Assembly (NCBI RefSeq): GCF_011045035.1
Contig: NZ_JAALAA010000009.1
Location: forward strand, 124,001-188,000
Reading direction: 5' to 3'
Length of the DNA stretch: 64,000 nucleotides
Source of the DNA: Nocardioides turkmenicus
GTDB lineage: Bacteria > Actinomycetota > Actinomycetes > Propionibacteriales > Nocardioidaceae
Notes under the pieces: model-generated
What the model was told of the DNA's origin: nothing
Database searches by the model: none
What the model saw: the letters and a program-made list of their open reading frames with translations, nothing else
Part shown: piece after piece, positions 24,595 to 31,742 of the stretch
How the letters are laid out: the number at the start of each line of letters is the position of its first letter
Position numbering within the stretch: position 1 is the first letter of the stretch
Program-made: the position numbers and the translations under genes

Positions 24595-25547
24595 TTGGCC
24601 CTCCCTCGGGCGACGATCCAGCGGGCGAGCGCGTTGACCAGGAAGGTGAAGGCGAACAGCACGAGGCCGGTCGCGATCAGCACCGACAGCCGGTCGGGCG
24701 TGCTCTCCTTGTAGCCCTGGGCGATGTGTGCCGCGATGGTCTGCGGGTTGTTGGTGCCGACGATGAACAGCGAGATGAGGACCTTCGGCGAGGCGATCAT
24801 CGCGATCGCCATGGTCTCGCCGAGCGCCCGGCCCAGGCCGAGCATGACCGCGGAGACCATGCCGGAGCGGGCGTAGGGGAAGACCGCGTAGCGGATCATC
24901 TCCCAGCGGGTGGCGCCGAGCGCCAGCGCCGCCTCCTCGTGCAGTCGCGGCGTCTGCGCGAAGACCTCGCGGCAGATCGAGGTGATGATCGGCAGGATCA
25001 TCACGGCCAGCACGATCGAGGCGGTGAACAGCGTACGGCCGTTGCCGGAGGGCTGGCCGTCGAAGAACGGCAGCCAGGCGAGGTTCTTCGCGAGCCAGGC
25101 GTGGGCCGGCACCAGATAGGGGCCGAGCGCGACCGCGCCCCACAGGCCGAAGACGACCGACGGCACGGCGGCGAGCAGATCGATGACGTACGCCACCGGG
25201 ACCGCGATCCGACGCGGCGCGTAGTGGCTGATGAACAGGGCGATCGCCACGGAGAACGGCACCGCGATGATCAGGGCCAGGACGGCCGCGTACATGGTGG
25301 CGAACAGCAGCGGCACCACCAGGCCCATGAACGAGCCCTGGCCGGCGTAGTGCTGCTCATCCACGTTGAAGCCCGGGATGCCCTCGATCCCCAGGAAGAT
25401 GAAGACGGCTGCCAGCGCCACCAGGATCAGCGACGCGGCGGTGACGGCAAGGCCTCGGAAGACGACATCACCCACCGAGCCACGGCCGGACAGCTCCGAC
25501 TTCGGGTCAACGCCAGGGTCGGCGCCGGGGTCAGCGGCGACAGTCAC
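24591..25547 (-). CDS. pstC: Phosphate ABC transporter permease PstC
   Basis: The 318-residue permease has six core membrane helices and PstC motifs: VIDLLAAVPSVVFGLWGAVA, ICREVFAQTPRLHEEAALAL and GLGRALGETMAIAMIA. The first ~30 residues are a polar cytoplasmic tail. The GTG at 25547 has an AGGA sequence upstream. It pairs with PstA to form the channel. The 100-base gap to pstS holds no obvious hairpin, so transcription is probably continuous. Confidence 0.94.
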   Translation of the reverse strand: MTVAADPGADPGVDPKSELSGRGSVGDVVFRGLAVTAASLILVALAAVFIFLGIEGIPGFNVDEQHYAGQGSFMGLVVPLLFATMYAAVLALIIAVPFSVAIALFISHYAPRRIAVPVAYVIDLLAAVPSVVFGLWGAVALGPYLVPAHAWLAKNLAWLPFFDGQPSGNGRTLFTASIVLAVMILPIITSICREVFAQTPRLHEEAALALGATRWEMIRYAVFPYARSGMVSAVMLGLGRALGETMAIAMIASPKVLISLFIVGTNNPQTIAAHIAQGYKESTPDRLSVLIATGLVLFAFTFLVNALARWIVARGRAK

Positions 25548-25647
25548 AAGGCATTCCTCGACTTTCTTGTTTCGGTTCTCAAGACAGCCGTACGGGCGGC
25601 GGCCGTAGCCACCGCCCGAACGGCGATCACGTCAGACTGGTCGGCAC

Positions 25648-26745
25648 TTACTTGATCGCACCGACGAGCTCGAGCGCCTTGTCGGCGGTCTCGCGGTCGA
25701 GCGGCGCGGTGCCGGCCTCCTCGGCGGAGACCTCCTGGCCCTCCTCGGAGAGGACGTACTCCAGGTAGCCCTTCACGTTGGCCGCGTCCTCGGCGTTCTC
25801 GTAGGTCGGGCAGGCCAGCAGGTAGGAGACCAGCACGACCGGGTAGACGCCGGCCTCGGTGGTGTCGCGAGCCAGCTCCACGGCCATGTCGTTGTCGTTC
25901 AGGCCAGCCGGCTTCGAGGCGCCCAGGATCTTCGCGGCCGCCTCGGCGGACGGCTCGACGAACTCCTCGCCGACCTTGATCTTGGCGGTGGTGAGGTCGT
26001 TCTCCGCCGCGGCGGAAGCGTCGACGAAGCCGATGTAGCCGGAGCCCTGCATGGCGGTCACGACACCGGAGGTGCCGTCGCCGCCCTCGCCGCCCTTGAT
26101 GGAGGCGGGCCACTCACCCGAGGGCTCCTCGGCCCAGCCACCGGCGGCGGCGAGGTACTCGGTGAAGTTCTCCTGGGTGCCGGAGTCGTCGGCACGGTGG
26201 ACCGGGGTGATCGCGGAGTCCGGCAGCGTGGCGTCCGGGTTGGTCGCAGCGATGGCCGGGTCGTTCCACTTGGTGATCTTGCCGGAGAAGATGCCGGTCA
26301 GCGTCTTGGCGTCGAGGTTGAGCTCGTCCACGCCCTCGACGTTGAAGACGACAGCGATCGGCGAGACGTACGCGGGGACCTGGATCGGGTCGCCGCCGCA
26401 CTTCTCCTTCGCGCCGGTCAGCTCGCCCTCGTCGTCGTTGAGCGCGGAGTCGGTGCCCGCGAAGAGGTAACCGCCGGAGATGAAGCCCTCACGGCCGGAG
26501 CCGGAACCGACCGGCTCGTAGACGACACTGAGGTCCGGGTTCGCGTCCTGGATGCCGGCGACCCAGGCCGCCTGGCCCTTCTCCTGCGAGGTAGCGCCGC
26601 CACCCTTGATGGTGCCCGAGAGGGTGCCTTCTTCGCCGCCGTCACCCTTCGGCTCGTTGCCAGCGCCGCAGGCGCTGATCGCGAGAGCAAGGGCTGCAGC
26701 GGTGATGCCCGGGACAAGTGCCCGGCGCAGCGAGGTGGTGTTCAC
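25648..26745 (-). CDS. pstS: Periplasmic-type phosphate-binding lipoprotein PstS
   Basis: The 365-residue protein has a signal peptide ending in the lipobox AISACG, with the lipid-modified Cys at about residue 26. It is therefore anchored outside the membrane. Phosphate-binding loops include IKGGGATSQEKGQAAW, GSGSGREGFISGGYLFAGTD and HRADDSGTQENFTEYLA. The GTG start has AGGAG upstream. A PHO-box-like pair of GTTCACC/GTCCACC direct repeats lies 62-90 bases upstream. It heads pstSCAB. Confidence 0.95.
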   Translation of the reverse strand: MNTTSLRRALVPGITAAALALAISACGAGNEPKGDGGEEGTLSGTIKGGGATSQEKGQAAWVAGIQDANPDLSVVYEPVGSGSGREGFISGGYLFAGTDSALNDDEGELTGAKEKCGGDPIQVPAYVSPIAVVFNVEGVDELNLDAKTLTGIFSGKITKWNDPAIAATNPDATLPDSAITPVHRADDSGTQENFTEYLAAAGGWAEEPSGEWPASIKGGEGGDGTSGVVTAMQGSGYIGFVDASAAAENDLTTAKIKVGEEFVEPSAEAAAKILGASKPAGLNDNDMAVELARDTTEAGVYPVVLVSYLLACPTYENAEDAANVKGYLEYVLSEEGQEVSAEEAGTAPLDRETADKALELVGAIK

Positions 26746-26806
26746 GCAAGTCTCCTGATGATGATGCAGTCGATTCGGAGTTGTCGCGATGACGGTAGGG
26801 ACCGGA

Positions 26807-26835
26807 GGTGGACGGGAAACTCGGTGAAGGTGAAC
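26807..26835 (-). promoter_or_regulatory. PHO-box-like direct repeats upstream of pstS
   Basis: Reading toward pstS, GTTCACC (26829-26835) and GTCCACC (26807-26813) are spaced by exactly 22 bases, two 11-base PHO-box units. This matches the actinobacterial PhoP direct-repeat consensus, and the intervening bases add a TTCACC. Phosphate-starvation control by PhoP is the natural inference. The remaining 26746-26921 gap contains the pstS leader and no gene. Confidence 0.72.
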
Positions 26836-26921
26836 GCAGGCTTAACGAGGGACACAAAGTCGGTGGCAAATCAGTGTCAGTTCCGGGCACAGGAGATGAA
26901 CAGGCAGGCCTCAAGCCTCTG

Positions 26922-27788
26922 TTAGACCTGAAATGCCTCAACAGCCCGCACTTCACCTGCCTGCACGTGCAGCACCATCAGCTCGCCCTTCTCCAGCTTC
27001 GGGTCGCGCACACCCAAGCCACCGAAGACCCACGGCAGCACCGGTCGGTGCGTGCAGATCACCGTCGGGACCGCCAGGTCACGCAGGAGGTCCGCAGCCA
27101 GGGCCGACACGCTACCTCCGTCCGCACCCTCCTCGCTCAGCAGTCTCATCTGCTCAGACGCGACGCCGGCGAGCCCGGCGTACGGCGCGACCGACTGCGT
27201 GCAGCGGGCGCTCGTCGAGGTGATCACCCGGCGGATGTCGTAGGCCATCAGCACACCGGCCAACGTGACCGCCTGGGCGCGGCCGGTGTCGTCGAGCGGC
27301 CGCTCCCGGTCGTCCCGGGACCAGGTCGAGCGGCCGACGGCCGAGGCGTGGCGGAGGATCACGAGGGGCGTGGTGGGGTGGCATACGTCCTCGGCCTGCT
27401 GCAACGTCTCCCGGTCGTGGGGGTAGGTGAGGCGGTCGCGCGCCTTCTCCACCGACATCCACTCGACGTCGTCGATCTCGTCGTTGATCTGGTAGCTGTC
27501 CACGTCGTCGTCGGCCCCGGACGCGATGCGGCCCACCCAGTAGTGGACCACCTTCTGCCCCGCCTCGACCGGGTAGCGCTGCTGCCGGAGCGGGCGACCG
27601 AGGGCGACCCGCAGGCCGGTCTCCTCGCGCACCTCGCGGATCGCGGCGACCGGCACCGGCTCGCCGGGATCGACCTTCCCCTTGGGGAAGGACCAGTCGT
27701 CGTACTTGGGTCTGTGGACCAACGCCACCTCGGGCAGGTCATGGTGCTCGCGAAAAACCACTACGCCGGCGGCCGGGATCTCGGGCAT
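26922..27788 (-). CDS. mutT1: MutT1-type Nudix hydrolase fused to a histidine phosphatase
   Basis: The 288-residue protein has an N-terminal Nudix domain with the box GKVDPGEPVPVAAIREVREE followed by TGL, near residues 38-60. Its C-terminal histidine-phosphatase domain begins LVILRHASAVGRS near residue 145 and has the late ICTHRPVLPWVF. This is the mycobacterial MutT1 layout, which sanitises 8-oxo-(d)GTP and Ap4A-type nucleotides. The ATG at 27788 follows a TACCCT hexamer by 6 bases (leaderless); an in-frame GTG two codons upstream is less likely. Confidence 0.92.
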   Translation of the reverse strand: MPEIPAAGVVVFREHHDLPEVALVHRPKYDDWSFPKGKVDPGEPVPVAAIREVREETGLRVALGRPLRQQRYPVEAGQKVVHYWVGRIASGADDDVDSYQINDEIDDVEWMSVEKARDRLTYPHDRETLQQAEDVCHPTTPLVILRHASAVGRSTWSRDDRERPLDDTGRAQAVTLAGVLMAYDIRRVITSTSARCTQSVAPYAGLAGVASEQMRLLSEEGADGGSVSALAADLLRDLAVPTVICTHRPVLPWVFGGLGVRDPKLEKGELMVLHVQAGEVRAVEAFQV

Positions 27789-27838
27789 GGGCACAGGGTA
27801 TGTCGTACGGGCCAGCGGTTCGTCTAAGGTTCGTCGGG

Positions 27839-28972
27839 ATGCTCCGCACCCCCCAGCTTCTCGACCGGCCCCGGATGTGGGCCGGTCGTTCGTCCCGAGT
27901 CGTACGCGCCCACCCCCTGTTGACCATCGCGGTGGGCGTTGTCGTCGTCGCGCTCGTCATCTTCCTGGCCCGGGCGTGGGCGACCCGCGGGAGCGACCTG
28001 GACGAGGCGCTGCGGCTGGCTCCCGCCGAGGCGACCCGGGTCTCGTTCACCGACTGGGCCGCCATCCGCGAGAGCGTGGGTGCCGACCTCGATGCCGACT
28101 CCACCCCGGCGGAGGTCCACGAGATGATCGACGAGGCCTACACGAAGGACCTCACCTCGACCTCGGTGCTTCCCGACGCCTCGGGCCTGCTGCAGCAGCA
28201 CTTCGGCTGGTCGCCGGCGACGCTCGACTGGGAGCTCTACACCCAGTCGACCGAGGGCGCGCTGATGATCGGACACCTCGAGGACATGGACGCCGACCAT
28301 CTGGTCGACCAGCTCACCTCGATGGGTTTCGCCGCTCCGGAGGACGATCCCGCCGACGGCGGCGTCTGGGACGGCACCCTGGTCCCGTTCTCCACGTTCA
28401 CCGACTCGGGCATCGACTCCACGATCACCCCGCAGGTCACCTACATCGCCTTCCTGCCCGAGCACGACCTCATCCTGGCCTCGGACGGCCGGCGCTACCT
28501 CAGCGACCAGGTCGAGAGCCTCGGCGACGGTGACCTGCACGAGCCGATGACGGCCGCGGCCGACCGTCTCGACAACCCGCTGTCGGCGTTCGTCTACGAC
28601 GGCGACTTCACCTGCACCGAGATCGGTCTGGGCGGCGCGTCGGCCGCAGATCAGGACCAGGCGGACGGGCTCGTCGACGCCGCCGGCGACATCAACCCGA
28701 TCGCGGGCTTCGCGATGGCGGCCGAGCGGAACGGTGACGTACGGGTCGCGATGTCGTTCGAGGACGACGACCAGGCGCGTACGAACGCCGACACCCGCGC
28801 CAAGCTCGCCGTCGGGCCGGCACCGGGTCAGGGCGGCACGTTCGAGGAGCGGTTCGAGCTCGGGAAGGTCGCCGCCGAGGACGAGGTCGTCACCATGCAG
28901 CTGAAACCGAAGGACGGTTCGGCCGTGCTCTCCGACCTGGCGAACGGGCCGCTGCTCTTCGCGACCTGCTGA
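27839..28972 (+). CDS. Membrane-anchored protein of unknown function
   Basis: This 377-residue protein has a basic N-terminus, one membrane helix at about residues 26-45 (LLTIAVGVVVVALVIFLARA) and a large acidic, probably extracytoplasmic domain. I recognise no catalytic motifs. Segments such as GHLEDMDADHLVDQLTSMGF and FLPEHDLILASDGRRYLSDQ suggest repeated alpha/beta modules like those of bacterial substrate-sensing lipoproteins. The ATG at 27839 lies 8 bases after TAAGGT (27825-27830). It therefore shares a roughly 50-base divergent promoter region with mutT1, and both messages appear leaderless. Confidence 0.75.
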   Translation: MLRTPQLLDRPRMWAGRSSRVVRAHPLLTIAVGVVVVALVIFLARAWATRGSDLDEALRLAPAEATRVSFTDWAAIRESVGADLDADSTPAEVHEMIDEAYTKDLTSTSVLPDASGLLQQHFGWSPATLDWELYTQSTEGALMIGHLEDMDADHLVDQLTSMGFAAPEDDPADGGVWDGTLVPFSTFTDSGIDSTITPQVTYIAFLPEHDLILASDGRRYLSDQVESLGDGDLHEPMTAAADRLDNPLSAFVYDGDFTCTEIGLGGASAADQDQADGLVDAAGDINPIAGFAMAAERNGDVRVAMSFEDDDQARTNADTRAKLAVGPAPGQGGTFEERFELGKVAAEDEVVTMQLKPKDGSAVLSDLANGPLLFATC

Positions 28973-28976
28973 GGAC

Positions 28977-29165
28977 CTACGGGATGATCCCCAGGATGCG
29001 GTCGATCTCCTCCTGGGAGAGGTGATCCTCGGACTCGCTCGCGGCGACGATGAGGTTGGTGGTGAGCTCGACCTCGAGGAGCAGTTCGGGGTCTTCCAAC
29101 GTCACATCGAACTGGTCAGCCACGCTCGCCGCCTCCTCACGCCACCTGGAAAAGCTCGTCTTCAC
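28977..29165 (-). CDS. Small conserved acidic protein
   Basis: The predicted protein has 62 residues, beginning VKTSFSRWREEAASVADQFD and ending SQEEIDRILGIIP. It looks helical and acidic, with a central VELTTNLIVAAS segment, and appears similar to small actinobacterial hypothetical proteins; its function is unknown. I chose the GTG at 29165 over a start 42 bases upstream because the extra residues look unconserved. It converges with the preceding membrane protein, with 4 bases between them. Confidence 0.62.
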   Translation of the reverse strand: MKTSFSRWREEAASVADQFDVTLEDPELLLEVELTTNLIVAASESEDHLSQEEIDRILGIIP

Positions 29166-29270
29166 ATCATCGCCCAGTCTTGGTGGATCTGCGCGCTGAT
29201 CCACCAAGAACCACCAAAAGTTGTCACATCAAGCGTGACACAGAAGCCTGAGAGGGCTCCAATCAGACCA

Positions 29271-29299
29271 CGAGGCCCCAGCCACAGGCTGGGGCCTCG
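29271..29299. terminator. Terminator downstream of the cold-shock gene
   Basis: A perfect 13-bp stem, CGAGGCCCCAGCC with its complement, encloses the triloop ACA. It lies 50 bases past the leftward cspA stop. Confidence 0.82.
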
Positions 29300-29349
29300 T
29301 TGCAGATGATCAGTGTCGGCTCACGCCGAACCCGAGATCGTCTTGCTGA

Positions 29350-29553
29350 TCAGAGAGGACGAACGTTCTCCGCCTGCGGACCCTTCGGGCCCTGGGTGAC
29401 GTCGAACTCGACCTTCTGGTTCTCGTCCAGGGTCTTGTAGCCCTGCGTCTGGATCGCCGAGTAGTGCACGAAGACGTCGTCGCCGCCGTCCTCCTGCGCG
29501 ATGAAGCCGAAACCCTTCTCGGCGTTGAACCACTTAACGGTGCCCTGAGCCAT
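29350..29553 (-). CDS. cspA: Cold-shock domain protein
   Basis: The 67-residue protein is a single cold-shock domain with RNP1 KGFGFI and RNP2 VFVHYSAI. It begins [20 protein letters not shown] and binds single-stranded RNA or DNA as a chaperone. AAGGAG lies about 10 bases before the ATG. A long untranslated leader and a downstream hairpin isolate it as a single-gene unit, the usual design for post-transcriptionally regulated csp genes. Confidence 0.96.
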   Translation of the reverse strand: MAQGTVKWFNAEKGFGFIAQEDGGDDVFVHYSAIQTQGYKTLDENQKVEFDVTQGPKGPQAENVRPL

Positions 29554-29760
29554 CTGCTCGTTACTCCTTAGTCGGGGCGAGAGGCCACCAGGTTCGGTAG
29601 CCCCGCATCAGGGGCGGGTGACACGTCGCTCCGACCTGTGTTCCCGAACCGAGGCCCGGGCGAGCACAGAGCAGAAACGCCGTTGGATCACAAACTCCGC
29701 AGGCGTCAGACCTTCTGGAACTTGCACCCTGTTGCGGGAGTGACACTAGCAACTCGTGAG
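29554..29760 (-). promoter_or_regulatory. Long leader region of cspA
   Basis: About 200 bases lie between the cspA start and a plausible promoter near 29740 (TTGCTAGTGTCAC on the coding strand). Several short complementary blocks, including CCTGATGCGGGG and CCCGGGCCTCGGTTCGGG, could fold. No credible small protein is encoded. Cold-responsive mRNA structure is plausible by analogy with other csp leaders, but no known motif is recognised. Confidence 0.45.
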
Positions 29761-29772
29761 CCGGTGCGAACC

Positions 29773-29804
29773 CCCCTTCGCCGATCGTTTTACGCGCGAA
29801 GGGG
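29773..29804. other. Hairpin in the cspA/tRNA-Lys gap
   Basis: CCCCTTCGC (29773-29781) pairs with GCGAAGGGG (29796-29804). It lies between the cspA promoter area and the tRNA-Lys terminator. It may be an operator or a remnant terminator; nothing else is seen in 29805-29876. Confidence 0.4.
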
Positions 29805-29876
29805 TGAAGGTTGTGCAACAGAGCCATGAAACCGGCGCTCTCCGGGGTGCGTCGCGACCGGTATCCGGACATTCGA

Positions 29877-29907
29877 AGACCCCCGCCCGAGGTCCGGGCG
29901 AGGGTCT
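29877..29907 (-). terminator. Terminator of tRNA-Lys
   Basis: AGACCCCCGCCCG and its near-perfect complement (29895-29907, one mismatch) form a stem just past the tRNA 3' end. Confidence 0.7.
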
Positions 29908-29911
29908 GTCC

Positions 29912-29987
29912 TGGTAGGCCGTGTCGGTCTCGAACCGACGACCCATGGATTAAAAGTCCACTGCTCTACCAACTGAGCTAACGGCCC
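29912..29987 (-). tRNA. tRNA-Lys (anticodon TTT)
   Basis: On the minus strand the cloverleaf runs GGGCCGT...ACGGCCT, with D arm AGCTCAGTTGGTAGAGC, anticodon loop CTTTTAA and T loop TTCGAGA. The 3' CCA is encoded (29912-29914), unlike in the other tRNAs of this window. The length is 76 bases. Confidence 0.96.
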
Positions 29988-30018
29988 GCCGGGAGTCTAC
30001 CGGAGCAGCGGCCGTGGC

Positions 30019-30885
30019 CTATTCGTGGATGTCCCGCGACGGGCTCCGTCGCTCGCTGATGATCCGGGCGCACCGCTCGGCCGCGTCCGCACCCGTCAGC
30101 GCATGCTCCAGCAGGAGCTGTGTCCAGCGTTCGTAGCGGGCGACCTCGACCGGGTCGGCGATCTCGAGGTCGCCGACGCTGGTCTCGACGGTGACGATCC
30201 GGTCGCGCTGGTCCCAGCCGTGCTGGACCAGGACCGGGAAGCTCTCCAAGGGGACGATCCCGATGGTCGCCTGGGTCGTGGTCGCGAGCCGGGCGATGTG
30301 GTCGATCTGAGCGCGCATGATGTCGGGCGAACCCACCAGGTGGTGAAGGGCCGCCTCGCCGACCAGGAGGGTGATCGACCGGCCTTCCTCATAGAGGATC
30401 GCCGAGCGCCGCAGCCGCGCGGCGACGACCGCGGAGATCTCTGCTTGGTCCGCGTCATCACGCGAAGCACCCGCCAGGGCGAGCAGCGCGCGGGCGTAGT
30501 CGGGGGTCTGCAGCAGGTCGGGGACGCTGTGGGGCTGGAAACTGGCCAGGAGCTTCGCGGCACCCTCTGCAGCGGCGTAGGCCTCCTGATGCTGCTCGGC
30601 GGCTCCGTCGGCCGGACGGGCGTCGCGGAATGCCGCCTGCTCCTGGTCGGCACGGGCCCGCAGCGCGAGCAGCATCTCCTTGTCGGCCCCCACGGCTGCC
30701 GCCCAGGCACGGACCTCGGCCTCGGAGACGGCCTGTCGACCCGACTCGATCTTCGACACCTTCGGCTGCGACCAGCCCGAACCCAGGGCGTCCGCCAGTC
30801 CGGCCCCGGTCAGGCCGGCGGCGCGGCGGGCATCGCGGAGAGCATCGGTGAGCGCTTCACGGGCTCGACGGTCGGGGCGAGGCAC
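30019..30885 (-). CDS. Xre-family regulator with DUF5753 domain
   Basis: The 288-residue protein has an N-terminal helix-turn-helix (LRDARRAAGLTGAGLADALG, QPKVSKIESGRQAVSEAEV) and a C-terminal DUF5753 region (about 105-275) with FQPHSVPDLLQTPDYARALL and LHHLVGSPDIMRAQIDHIA. In streptomycetes such proteins are often paired with small DUF397 or BldB-like partners. I see no such partner adjacent. The GTG start has AAGGAGG at ideal spacing. It diverges from a TetR/ABC-exporter pair. Confidence 0.87.
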   Translation of the reverse strand: MPRPDRRAREALTDALRDARRAAGLTGAGLADALGSGWSQPKVSKIESGRQAVSEAEVRAWAAAVGADKEMLLALRARADQEQAAFRDARPADGAAEQHQEAYAAAEGAAKLLASFQPHSVPDLLQTPDYARALLALAGASRDDADQAEISAVVAARLRRSAILYEEGRSITLLVGEAALHHLVGSPDIMRAQIDHIARLATTTQATIGIVPLESFPVLVQHGWDQRDRIVTVETSVGDLEIADPVEVARYERWTQLLLEHALTGADAAERCARIISERRSPSRDIHE

Positions 30886-31031
30886 GGCGCATCCTCCTTC
30901 AACGGGCTCGTCAGGGACCCATCCTGCCCGATGGGCATAGCGTACGTCCAGATGCTCATCATGCTTGGCAAGATCGAAATATTATGCTCCAATGTGTTCG
31001 GGGTCGACGCCGACAGGAAGGCAGTGCCGCG

Positions 31032-31733
31032 ATGAGCATCCGACGGACCCAACCAGGGCGACCACGCCTGATCCCCTCCGATGCCACCTCCCCGCCGCGG
31101 GAGCAGATCCTCCATGCCGCGGCACAGCTGTTCGTCACCCAAGGCTTCGCAGCCACCTCGACCCGGGAGATCGCCGACGAGGTCGGGATCCGACAGGCCT
31201 CGCTCTACTACCACTTCACCGGCAAGGACGAGATCCTCGCCGAGCTCCTGGAGCGATCCGTACGGCCCACGGTCGACCGCATCGAGCGGATCGAGCAGCT
31301 CGCCCCGTCCGAGAGCCCCGAGACCGCGCTCTACGCGCTCGCGCTCGTCGACGTCCACACTCTCGCCGAGGCGCCGGACAACATCGGGCTGCTGGCCACC
31401 CATCCCGACGTGACCAGCAGCGAGGCGTTCGATGCCTTCCGGAGCACCCGCGCAGAGCTCGCCGACGCCTACGGACGGCTCGCCGCGCGGGCCGCGGTGC
31501 CCGCGGCCACCCACACCGCCGAGCCGCGCCACCTCGGCGAGATGCTCATCCATCTGGTCGAGGTCACCACCACGCTTCGCAGCATCGGCGTGACCATCGA
31601 TGCGGAGACCGCCGATGCCATCGCCTCGACCTGCCTTCGCGCCTGCGGGATCCCCGACAGCCGCATCGTCACGGCGGCCTCAGCCGCGGCCACCATCGTC
31701 GACCGACTGTCGACGGCCGCTGACCACCATTAG
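31032..31733 (+). CDS. TetR-family regulator of the adjacent ABC exporter
   Basis: The 233-residue protein has the TetR domain at about residues 20-70 (ILHAAAQLFVTQGFAATSTR and IRQASLYYHFTGKDEILAEL). The ATG at 31032 is preferred to an earlier in-frame ATG (30984), whose extra residues look untypical. Its TAG stop (31731-31733) forms the first half of a TAGCAT hexamer just before the ABC transporter gene. The arrangement suggests local control of the exporter. Confidence 0.86.
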   Translation: MSIRRTQPGRPRLIPSDATSPPREQILHAAAQLFVTQGFAATSTREIADEVGIRQASLYYHFTGKDEILAELLERSVRPTVDRIERIEQLAPSESPETALYALALVDVHTLAEAPDNIGLLATHPDVTSSEAFDAFRSTRAELADAYGRLAARAAVPAATHTAEPRHLGEMLIHLVEVTTTLRSIGVTIDAETADAIASTCLRACGIPDSRIVTAASAAATIVDRLSTAADHH

Positions 31734-31742
31734 CATTGAGCC

